A stretch of 64,000 nucleotides of DNA, from assembly GCA_018257865.1 (NCBI GenBank), contig JAEUBA010000025.1, forward strand, positions 1-64,000, written 5' to 3'. The DNA is from Stereocaulon alpinum. Lineage: Eukaryota > Ascomycota > Lecanoromycetes > Lecanorales > Stereocaulaceae. Below the pieces are notes generated by a model. It worked only from the letters and a program-made list of their open reading frames with translations, had not been told where the DNA came from and did not search any database. Both the position numbers and the translations under genes were made by a program. Shown here in pieces: positions 1 to 10,454 of this stretch (position 1 is its first letter; every line of letters begins with the position of its first letter).

Positions 1-629
1 GGGATAGAGGATAGATTAATAGAGTATAAAGCTTAGGCGGGAGGAAGCCTAATAGAATTAAGCTATTAGTAATCGAATATATAGCTATTAAATATATAAT
101 ATAAAAGTAATTATCGTATAGCTCGGATAATACTGCCTGCGGGTCTAATCTAGATATCCGACTTAAATATACCTACTATAGCGGAGGATATATCTAAACT
201 ATCCGACTCGAATAAACCTACTATAGTGGAGGATATATCTAAACTATCCGACTCGAATAAACCTACTATAGCGGAGGATATATCTGAACTATCTAACTTA
301 GATAACTTCCCTATTACTAATATTATTAATATACTAGCTGAGCGTATATAATTCGTATTCTAGAAGGATTACGCAATTACTACGTTAGTTTAGTAAAGTA
401 ACTATTAATACTAACGTTATAGATACCTAGTGCAGTAATTTAAGGTTACGGATACTACTATTATTTACCTTAAGTTACTAATTTGGCTGATTTTAGGGTT
501 CGTAATTAATATAGGATACAGACCCTGATTTAGCTGGGGCCTGCTAATAGCGCAAAACTAGCTATGAGGCTAATAACATAATCTTTTAGGAAAGCGCGAT
601 AAGCGCTGCGTATAATTGACTTAGACTCC
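1..629. other. AT-rich degraded repeat DNA, left edge
   Basis: This stretch is strongly AT-rich, with frequent TAA/TAG in all frames and no usable ORF apart from the short open repeat tract annotated separately at 157-291. The many ATA/TAT/CTA words fit long-term CpA-to-TpA mutation of a repeat. Nothing else is identifiable; it may be the 5' part of the same element as the integrase relic that follows. Confidence 0.75.
157..291 (+). repeat. 45-bp minisatellite, three tandem copies
   Basis: Three head-to-tail 45-bp units start at 157, 202 and 247. The unit is a multiple of three and stays open in one frame, encoding a 15-residue acidic repeat of the type SDSNKPTIAEDISKL. Copies differ by a few substitutions. 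The surrounding frame is open from roughly 142 to 351 and then hits stops, so this was probably a repetitive coding segment of a mobile element. Confidence 0.85.
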
Positions 630-2237
630 TACTAAGAATAGATCCTTAATACTTATAATAGGGGTACTACTGCGGGGGATATCCTTATCTAACTACGTAA
701 GGACTGCCCTATAGTTAGTCTAAGTATACTATAAAGACGCTTAGATAGTTAGGGCGCGAAGAAATATATTAGATATAAGTATCTAGACCCTTAACTCTAT
801 AACTTAATAATTACCTTCCTCTTCTATAAGCGCCTAGCGACTAATTAAGAGATAAGAGTTAAGTTAGAAGCTATAGGAATACCTATATAACCTAAATTAC
901 TTCAGCGAATTAGGATTAAGCTGGGTTACCAGCGGAGGCGTAAGATTAGGTAGGGATAGTTTTAAGATAACGAAATAATTCGTATTATATAGGAGTACCT
1001 AGCTGGTAGCTTTATTATAGACTTTAGACTTATATACCTCTATACCTACTTCTAATATAAGGGGATCGCTATCTCTAGGTATAATCTAATATATAGAATA
1101 AGACTAGTCGATCTAGAAGATATCTAGCGAAGATTAGAGAAGAAATAATATAGGTGCCGAAAATATACTATACTAAGACCTAACGCAATCTAGTCTATTA
1201 ATACGTATTATAAGCTAGAGTTCTTTAGTATCTAAATCTACGCCGTAATTAACGCCTATTCTCGTAAAATTCTATAGATTTATGTTAGAGTCTCAGCTTA
1301 TATAGTAATTAGTATAGCAAAGTAATATTTAGACTATTTAGCGGAGGTGAAAACTATACCTAATATAATCTATTCTAACTAAGGGATAGAGACTATTCTT
1401 ATTATAAACGCTTACTGGTAGTTATATTATATATAAGAGGACTATACTGAGAGACTAAGACCTTTTAAGAAGTATTAGATATTTAGGAAGAGTACCGCAA
1501 ACTAAAGGATTAAGGCCTAGTAGATATATCTATAGTCTTCTATACTATACCGCTAGGTACTCTTCTTTAATATCGCGTAAGAAGAAGGATATTATTAATA
1601 TAATAGGCTTTATAATCAACTAGCTTATTACGCCGTCTATATACGCTTAATTTATAAAGAAGCCTTTAAATTTATAGAGAACTAGAATTCCTATAAGATT
1701 TATACTTAGAAAAACCGTCCTTATATAGTCTCCGGTAAACCCTAGTATCTCTATAAGTTCCCTAAACCTCTAGTAGAGAAGTGCGCTAGTACGCCTAATC
1801 TAAAGCTTATTAAAAAGCTAAGGGCGGAATTATAAGCCTATAATATAGATAAATACTTACCGCTAGTAACTAAGGATTAGTACTACTAAAAAGCTCTATA
1901 GCTAGGATATAACTTAGATACGCTAAAGGCTTCCGATATCCTTCCTAATAGAATAGGGTAGCGACTATACGGTACCGTCTATATAAAGCTTAGGGAGGCA
2001 ATCCGTTAATATATTATCTTAGGCGCAGAACTAATACTCACCAGTATAGAGACCCCTACTAAAGCAGGGCGGTAGCGACCTTCTTAGACTATAATAGATA
2101 CGTTTTAGAATATACAAAGGAACGAGGAGCCTAATATATTTTAGAATCAGCTGGATAACGAGCTTAGGCCTGAATCTAACGACGAGATCTATTCTAAGGC
2201 GGCGGATTCATATACAGAGGGCGAGGAGGCTCTCTAA
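630..2237 (+). pseudogene. RIP-degraded integrase-core (DDE) protein of a transposable element
   Basis: Reading one frame (codon starts divisible by 3) through dozens of TAA/TAG codons gives a continuous integrase-like protein. A helix-turn-helix-like N terminus (about 660-780) contains an LSxL-RRL segment. A catalytic core follows, recognisable from the words PNAI-SI, INAYSRKI and KSTAN-RI, and then a NRPYIVSGKP motif and an acidic tail ending at a stop near 2237. It resembles the fungal integrase-core domain proteins carried by mobile elements. Most internal stops are TAG or TAA where Trp or Gln is expected, as CpA-to-TpA mutation would produce. The presumed catalytic triad is destroyed (codons 1200, 1377 and 1512 now read Asn, Asn, Lys). 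No function remains. Family assignment is from remembered motifs, not a search. Confidence 0.75.
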
Positions 2238-4059
2238 GAGATACTAGAATAAGGTATTAGTTTTAAAAAGTATCGTAATCAATTTTTTAGCTATATTCCT
2301 TACGTAATTACCTTAAGTAATTATCTTAAGTAATAAAAAAATAATATGTTTCTAAACGACTGATAGACTAATTATATATAATAGATTAATAAGATATCTT
2401 TAATTCCTCTTTAACCCTCTTTACTAAGACCCTTCTTAAGGTTGCTATATAGTTTTTATATATAGGGATATTATAGTATTATCTCTAGACCTTACTATTA
2501 GTAAGGTACTATTTTAACTTCTTAGCTTAGTAGGTAGGCTAACCCTTATAGCGCACCTAACTACTAGCGCTATTAACTGCGGGAGTACCTATTAACACTC
2601 AGCCTAGTAGTTACTATTTTATTCTAGCACCAAAAACTTTTAATTATATCTCGTACCCCTAATATACTTAATAATTCTAAAAGAGCTTAGTTAGGGCTGC
2701 TTACCGCTGCTTTTTTAAAGAAAATTGATTAGGTATTGCAAAAGTTATAGGCGTTATAAGTTTTTAACCCCTCTCTTAGTATTTATTAGCGTCCGCTGTA
2801 GGGTTTTCTTCCCTATATACCTTTAAGAGAAAACTAAGATCTCTAATATAGAAGAGATTAATAACTACTAAACGGATTTATATCTTAGTACTAGTTTCTT
2901 AAAGAGCGGTGTTGGAATAATAGTTTTAAATCAAAAATTTCGATAATACCTTTAGAATTCGTAGAGTTCTTTACTCCTAAAGATTCCTACCTGCTAGCGT
3001 TAGTATACGCCCTTAGGACGGATAATATAATATTTTTAACTATATTAAGCTCTCTGCCTACTACCTCCCTACCTATATAATTCTAATATAATCTAAAGCA
3101 CTATAACTATAATTATTATCTAAAGTTTTAAAAAGATCTATATAGAATTAGGGCCGTAATTATTCTCCGCTGGAAATATCTCCTTTAAGTACTTTACAGT
3201 TGAAATTCGACTATATCTGAGATATACTGCTATCCTAAATTATAGTTAAAAGACTAGGTAATCCCCCTAAATCCTTCTTTAAGTAATAGCCTCTAGAATC
3301 TTCCTTAACTACTAGCGATAAATTCTACTATACGCCTATTATAATATCGTCTCTACTAGGACGCTTTTGCTTAGAGAGAGGTAGAAAAGACTACTTCAGT
3401 ATAGTAAAACCTAGTAAAGGTTACGGTAGTAATTACTTATACGTTAGTTCTAAGGATAACTATATTAGAGAGAGTTAAGGAGGCGATATAAGTAAGTCCT
3501 ACTCTTATATATATCCTTTAGCTAACTATTCCTAGGAACTATACCTTCTATATAAGGGCGTAATACTTATAGCTTTAAAACGTACCGCTTTAATTAATAA
3601 GACTTATAAATTAGCGAATTCCTAACTATATCTCAGTAGCACCGCTATATATACGGGATTATCTAGTTCTTTAAGTCTCCAGCCTACGTTGAAACCTACG
3701 TACCCTAGAAGTAGGATAGTTACTAAGAAATAGCTTATCTCTATTATTCCTCGCTAGTAATATTATCTCCGCACTACTAAGTATAAGTATTAGAGGACCT
3801 ATATTAATAATCGCTAATTTAGTTAGTCTAATATAATATTATCTTATATAGTCCTAGCTGATATTTTTAGGAATTATACTTTATACTATCTATAATACGA
3901 AGATTAATTCTATTTATAATTAAATTTAAAATACCCTACTCGCTAACTATAGTACTAGCGCTCAGCTTATCTTTAATAAAGCGGTAGGGGTTAATAATAT
4001 TTAAATCTCTTTAAGGATTTAAGGTAATAGTTAATATAGTATACTAGTATCGATCAGAG
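2238..4059. other. AT-rich degraded repeat DNA without recognisable gene
   Basis: Composition matches the preceding relic: AT-rich, stop-dense in all six frames. A short near-repeat of a CTTAAGTAAT word occurs around 2305-2335. No domain could be read through the stops. It is probably further degraded transposon sequence. Confidence 0.65.
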
Positions 4060-4409
4060 ATAAAGCTAAATCTCTAGACTACGTATATAACTTTATAAAA
4101 CTTATTACACTTAATAAAGCTAAGGAGAAAGAGCTCTACTTAATCTGCGAGATACCTAAAGACAACCCTAAGGCGGTAGAGGTAGCGGAGGAAGAAGGAT
4201 ATAAGGCGGAGAGGTAAAGATATATTCCAGTAGAGGCTCTTAAGAAGTATATAGCAGCAAAGGTTTAAGCAGTAAAGATTTCTAAGACGCCTATAACTCC
4301 GTAATTAAAAGGGAAGGGAAAGCAGAAGGTTAAGGAAGAAGAAGAAGTTAAGAAGGAAGACCCTACGGTATAGGTTATAAAGAAATATAGTAGTATTAAT
4401 ATAAGTTAA
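4060..4409 (+). pseudogene. Coding relic with Lys/Glu-rich tail, unidentified
   Basis: A frame starting near 4068 reads about 110 codons with only a handful of TAA/TAG interruptions, far fewer than surrounding DNA. The deduced protein end is hydrophilic, with a helical stretch followed by a basic-acidic tail (KGKGKQKVKEEEE). It looks like the C terminus of a mobile-element protein, but I do not recognise the family. The interruptions are RIP-type stops. Confidence 0.4.
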
Positions 4410-6191
4410 TTGATTGGTTTATACGCCTATTCTAGTATCTATATATACTAATGAGGGTGTTCTATTACATTATTTGTGAAACTAGTAGATGGTACACGTA
4501 GTGTGCCTTTCCTAGCCGTAAGAGAAACCATAGTATAGTGCCTAGATAAAAACTCCCGCTTATCCTTGACGATGTAATTGCTTTTGGTCTAGGGATTACA
4601 CCCTAGGCCTCCTTAACACTAGTAACTCTTAACTGTGTTCTTTAATATTATACCGAGCGCTCTATAACATTGTTTCTAATACTAACTATAACACACGCCC
4701 TTCGTATTATACTTAGCTCTTAAGGACCCTGCTGTATTCTTCTATATCCTTCGACTTTATTATAGCGCTGAGCGCCCTATAACTTTCTTTAACCTTTACT
4801 ATATTGATACGGGGGGGGGGGAGGAGGGGGTATATAGCCGTCCCGTAAGGGTTTGAGTTATTAGCGCTAATTAGTAGTGTTTATTAGTGTCCGTAGTAGT
4901 ACCGGATTTAGCTGTTCGGTGGTTTGCTAGTTAAGGATACGAGAAAGGGGGGAAGCTATATACACCGCCTAGGAGGCCTATACTCGTATAAAGAATCGGA
5001 TAGTATAATATCCCGCTGGTCGTATTAGATAGTACTTACTTCTATCCTTATACACTTTGCTTTAGGGGGGAGCTAACCCTTTAGCTTATAATTATGGTTA
5101 TACGGCGCTGCTTATACTAAAGGCTCGCCTAGCTACTTAGATAGGGGCCGTCCTTTTCTAAAATACGCCTTCTAATTTATAACTTAGTATGTCCTTCTCT
5201 TAGTCCTATATACCTACAACCCTAGCCTTCCCCTAGGATAGACTACGCGTTAGTCTTAACCGGTAGATACGTATTGAGCGCACGTAGATATTAGATTTTT
5301 CGAATTAACGGCTGGGCAGGTATTACCTATACTCTTCACTTATTAGGCTGAGATACTGCACCTAATACTAATTCTTGCTGTCTAGTCTCGATCGTAGGGG
5401 AGGTATAATAGTCGTAGTAGAGTTAGGGTAGGTGTTATCGCGTTGCCTGAAAAACTCTATACGGAGTTCTCAGCAACTACGCGACGTCTCAATATCGTTT
5501 AACCTGCAATATATTAGGGGAGATATCTCAGCTCTGAATAGGTATTCAGGTTCGTAGCTAGCACCGCGTACAGGTGTGTCTCCATCGCTGGCCATTAATA
5601 TAAGTTACTTCCTTAAGACTATATAGATATCGCTAATTATATATAGGATAATACTGATAAGGAGACGATTATCAATATACTAATAGTATTATAAGGTAAG
5701 AAGTATCCCTTTTTATTATCCTCTACTATTAATCCTACTGAGTCTAAGACTGGTACGCGTAAGAATAAGAAGAAGAAGCTATAATATTAGGTGTAATAGC
5801 GATAGTAGGGTATAATTAAATATCTCTAAGACTACTCGCCCTTAGTATACTATTATAGTACTACTCTAAGGTCTAATCTAGGGCTTATATATTATATTAC
5901 TATCGCTACCGACTATGTTTTTATTATTAATATTTTTTGAAGTTATAAATATTAACTTATAGGTAGTAAAGTAGTATATATTAAGGAGTAGTATAGAATA
6001 CGCCTACTTTTCTAATAATAGAATTATCTAACTAATTAACTAATCCTTCCTATATAGTATTACTCTATATAGTCTCTAGCTACTTAGGTGTTTCTAATAC
6101 GGCTAGGCTAATACCGCTACTACTAAGTTTACTACTATTAACTATAGGCCCTCTGTAACCTATATTTCTATATATACTTAATAGCGGTATA
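4410..6191. other. AT-rich degraded DNA with one G run
   Basis: No gene is readable. The stretch includes an 11-base G run at 4811-4821 inside G-rich sequence. Parts (about 5060-5590) are less AT-extreme, suggesting unequal mutation or a different source element. A Lys-rich open segment near 5740-5790 is too short to classify. Confidence 0.6.
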
Positions 6192-6510
6192 GATTACTAA
6201 GTACTTACTACGCAGTACTTAGCTATATCTTAGCTACTAACTAAGGCGCTAGTAAAGTATAAGGACCTCTGTAGCAATACGTATATATATACTTATTAGT
6301 ATATATTATAGGCGGGCCTTGCCTACCGCTAGTTAAGGCGGAGACTATACGATAGTAGGGTAGATTACTAAGTACTCGCTTAACAGTACTTTAACTAAGG
6401 CGCTAGTAATATATAAGGACTCCTATAGCAATACGTATATATATACTTTTATAGGTATATATTATAGGCGGGCCTTCCCTACCGCTAGCTAGGGCAGAGA
6501 CTTAGACTAT
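6192..6510 (+). repeat. 171-bp tandem duplication inside RIP-type DNA
   Basis: Two adjacent copies begin with the same GATTACTAAG word at 6192 and 6363. They share an AGGCGCTAGTAA word, an AATACGTATATATATACTT word and a TATTATAGGCGGGCCTT word in the same order. The second copy is slightly shorter. Differences include indels and mainly transitions, as expected of RIP acting on duplicated DNA. Confidence 0.75.
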
Positions 6511-7781
6511 ATAATAGCGGGGTGGAATCGTAACCCGCCTAGCTACTTATAGACGTAGGATAGTATATAGAAGGAGGGCGGGAGGCTAGTAGGAGGTTAT
6601 CTTACCTATAGGGAGTAGTTAGCGCAGTCTACTATATATTATTAGTAGAGATAATATAAGTATTTCACCTATTTCCAGCGGCGATATATATAGTGGCGGG
6701 AGATAATAGCGTATAGTTCTAACCACTAGTAATAGTTTATTACGTATAGAAACAACTATTTAAGTTACGTAATAGATAGTTAATAGCTGGTGGTGGTATA
6801 GTTACTAGATTATTGATAATTACAAATGTAGTAGGGTAGGTTTTAGAAATAAAAGTTTAAAATTAAAGTTGAAAATATTTGATGTGACTAATTGCCCATT
6901 GCGGCACACCGTACCTTCCTATAATAGTAAATCCTGCGACGAATATGCGCCTGGCAGGTTTGAGCCAAGACATTTATGCGCTCCGCCCGCCTTGTCTACA
7001 TAGGAAAATCAACAACCAACGGTTTTTTGGATTATTCAGCGTTGTTAAAGCCCCTAAATACGAACTTAACGGTGTAGCAATAGCACAAACATCTTTCTGC
7101 TCCTGATCCAGGCCCTACCCCCTACCAATAAGCCCCTGACCCCGTGGTAAAGTCACCGTTATAGAGCCACCCAGGCTACCTGTTACCCTGTGGAGCCCTT
7201 ATTAGGGCCCTTATAGGGTGCGTCCCTGGTTCATAAGGCCCCGAAGGTACCTTACGAAGGCCCAGCTGAGGCCCCTGCAGGGCGCTTCTCAGCTGGCTAA
7301 CAGGCTTATACTGGGGCGCCCTAACATCCATTATACCTACCTATAGATAGCAGATTAATGGTAGTATAACCAGGTCGCTAGTGCCTGTGTAAAAGGACCG
7401 CTATGATAGCTTCCGCTGCTGGTTGTTGATTTCTCGATGTAGACCAGGCGGTGCTAGCGCACAGGGGAGGTGCGCCAAGCATTCGCACGGGTTTTGCATA
7501 TACTAAATATGCGGGTGCCCTTGGACTGCATGAGCTGAACGAATCAGTGCGGGGACGGGTTTTGTACCTCTTGCACCCAACTTCGCTGCTGGCCCTGCCG
7601 GAATTCGGCGCAACGAGCATTAAGCACCCAACGAAGCATTCACGCTCCCCCCTTTACAAACTTGGGCCTGTCATGCAACATTTGCATTCTCACTGCACTA
7701 TCGGTCTCACCACGCTTACCAGAGTTATCTAATGGACTAAGGTATCTTGAGGGTATCCCACATTGGAGCTGATTTTGCTCC
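6511..7781. other. Boundary from RIP-type DNA to normal DNA; P450 upstream region
   Basis: Up to about 6880 the sequence is AT-rich and degraded; from about 6890 base composition is normal. The part from 7080 to 7370 is unusually GC-rich and full of short inverted words such as AGGGCCCTTATAGGG and two CTCAGCTGG/CAGCTGAGG segments around 7263-7297, so it may be a different repeat. No credible ORF is present. The last few hundred bases should contain the promoter of the P450 gene, but I see no defined element. Confidence 0.6.
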
Positions 7782-9644
7782 ATGATGGTATTACATATCA
7801 TCCTGCTCGGCTGTCTGACTTCCGTTGTGGGCTGGGTGCTCTATAGCTGGTACTGCCTTTTCACCAATTACCTGACGGCATGCAAAATCGGAGTACCTCT
7901 TGTCATTATTCCCATCAGTCATGAGAATCCGCTATGGATGATCGTAGACAAGAAGATCTTTATCCCGCTCTTCGAGCGCTTGCCTTTCGGCTCGGGAACC
8001 TTTACCAGATACAATTGGCGTGGATGGGAATTCCAGGATAAGAATAAATCACATCTAGAGAAAGGTGACACATTTGTTGTTGTTACACCTGGAAGGAACT
8101 GGCTATATCTTTGCAACGCGGAAGCACTCCTCGATGTCTTCCAAAGGAGGGCCGAATTTCCCCGGCCTCTTGAATTGTTCGGTAGGCCCCATCTTCCATG
8201 TTATCCGCCCACGACGCTGATTTGAGCAGAGATGGTGAACGTATTTGGCCCTAATCTCTCCACAGTAAGACCGCACCTCGGTTAACTGATCAACATTGGC
8301 TGACAGGCTTGGGAAAGACTGACGGCCAGCAATGGCAGCGTCATAGGAAAGTGACGGCAAGCTGTTTTAACGAACAAAACAACAACCTTGTATGGGCGGA
8401 AAGCGTTCGACAAGCTCGAGGCATGCTTAATTACTGGATTTCGCAAAAGTCCATACGCAGCACCGCAGATGATACGAGGACTCTATCGCTCCATGTCCTG
8501 TCAAGTGCCGGCTTTGGGAAATCATATCCTTTTCAGGGTTACCTTGAGGCATCTCCGACAAACGTCGCTACAAGCTACAAGGAATCGCTACAGACTATTC
8601 TTGATAATTGCATACTGCTCATGGTCCTAGGACAAAAATTTCTTTCTAAGGACTGGCTCCCACATAGGCTGCGGAAGCTACACCAGGCAACTCTTACATT
8701 CAAGCAATACATGACAGAGGTCTATGAGGAGGAGAAACAATGTATCGCAGATGGTAAACCGGGGGATGGTAATCTGATGACATCTTTGATCCGAGCATCC
8801 ACTGGAGCAAATGCAGCAGCAGATTCAGAAGGCAATTATGGTGCGCTCACAGAAAGCGAAATCTACGGCAACATCTTCGTCTTTAATTTCGCGGGACATG
8901 ACACAACAGCTCATACTCTTGCTTTCGCGGTTGTCATTCTGGCAGCCAATCCTCCCGTGCAGGAATGGCTTTTCGAAGAGCTACAACATGTTCTAGGCGA
9001 TCAAAACCCCGATGATTGGGACTACCAAGCCATGTTCCCGAGACTGAAGCGCTGTCTCGCAGTCCTGGTAAGCAGCAGGAGGCCCTCCACCTGGCTATGC
9101 TATGAATATAACTAATTGAACACGACAGTATGAGACACTCCGACTGTATCCACCAGTGCCTATTGCCAAATCTACTGGCAGAGAGCCACGAACACTCACG
9201 GTGGGCGATAAGAGCTTTGTGGTTCCCGCCAATACCATGCTTATACCCAATCATGTCGCAATCCACACCCATCCGCGATACTGGGGCCACGACTGCCTCG
9301 TTTGGCGCCCTTCAAGATGGATCCAGAGCGGAAATGTCACCGACGTAGCTACCAAGAACAGTCTCGATGATGAATCGATCGTGATGCCGCATAAAGGCTC
9401 CTTCATTGCCTGGTCAGAAGGCATTCGGAACTGCCCAGGCAAGAAATTCTCCCAGATCGAATTCGTTGCCACCATGGCAGGACTCTTCAAAGACTGGTGC
9501 GTTGATCCTGAGCCTGAAGGAGCGGAGACTTTAGATATGGCACGGAAAAGAGTGATGCACATGGCGGAAAACGATACCGGGCAGGTACTGTTGCTTCAAC
9601 TACTGCATCCGGAAAGAGCAGCGCTAGTATGGAGGCGCAGGTAG
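7782..9644 (+). CDS. Cytochrome P450 monooxygenase
   Basis: This is a predicted microsomal haem monooxygenase of about 566 aa in four exons: 7782-8181, 8230-8264, 8318-9067 and 9129-9644. Phases agree at all three junctions, and a 35-nt microexon supplies the NVFGPNLST motif typical of the family. An N-terminal membrane anchor lies at residues 1-30. Further landmarks are the oxygen-binding I-helix AGHDTT (about 337-342), the ExxR helix YETLR (396-400), and the haem loop around AWSEGIRNCPG with axial Cys near 497. All signature residues are intact. It would need a cytochrome P450 reductase; the substrate cannot be told and no biosynthetic cluster surrounds it. It lies about 900 bp from the RIP-type block. 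Start could be 7782 or 7785. Confidence 0.92.
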
Positions 9645-10454
9645 ATGACATTCATAAGTTTGCTGGTAGATACTGCCATGGGGTTTGGCCCCTAGAGCAG
9701 TCGTATAGTTTCCACTAGAGATGCATGCCGCGGGTACCCCAGAGTAGCCCCTGGAGCGGTGCCCTTAGACGGACCAATAAATATCTTAGACGTACCCTAG
9801 AGCTGACCCCTGTAGTATTCCGTTTTCGGCCCAAATCATTCCCTGAAAATCCCCGAGTCTACCAATGTGGGTCACCCAGCCCAGCCCCGAAGCTCGCTCC
9901 CCAAGCTCCCTAGAGCCGCCCCCCTTGCCGGCCACTCATACTATATGGCTGGAGTTGGTGACCCCTAGAAAAGGCCCCAGAATTCTGCCTTCAAGCGCAA
10001 TGGCGGCAAGTCCTGGTAAACAATCTCAAGGCCTGAGGAAACAACTTTGGGCCATTCTCAACGTGTTATAGGGCTGTAGCCCTACGAATGGTTAAACAGT
10101 GGACCCTTCCATAGGACGCCGTACTTACTGGCGTGAGGGCGAGCACATGCGATTCGTCGAATATTTTGTGGCGGTTTTAGTCCCTTTCAGCTCCGTTCTG
10201 GAAGGTGCCATTGTCCTTCCGCGCAGCCTCCAATATTTGATGCGAGCGTAAGTAACTGTACTCCAGTCAATAATATTGTGAACAATACCTATCAACGCCA
10301 ACGCTGTCAGTCAGTCTTCAAACGACCACTGCTAGAGCTAGTATAACGGTCTCGATTGCTTCATGCTCGGTAATCTTACGGCGTTGAATACCGCGAATCC
10401 TAGCAGTGGCAACCTGGCCTCGAGCGTCGAATCAGTCTATACTTGCTGAGCACA
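9645..10454. other. Intergenic region
   Basis: No credible coding potential. About 9690-9930 is rich in CCCTAGAGC/GTACCCC-like words but without a clear repeat unit. The final 200 bases should contain the promoter of the membrane-protein gene starting at 10455. Confidence 0.5.

Noticed and set aside
7451..7732. 93-codon ORF upstream of the P450 gene
   Set aside because: It starts at a non-ATG codon, overlaps opposite-strand ORFs and has no domain; it lies in the probable promoter.
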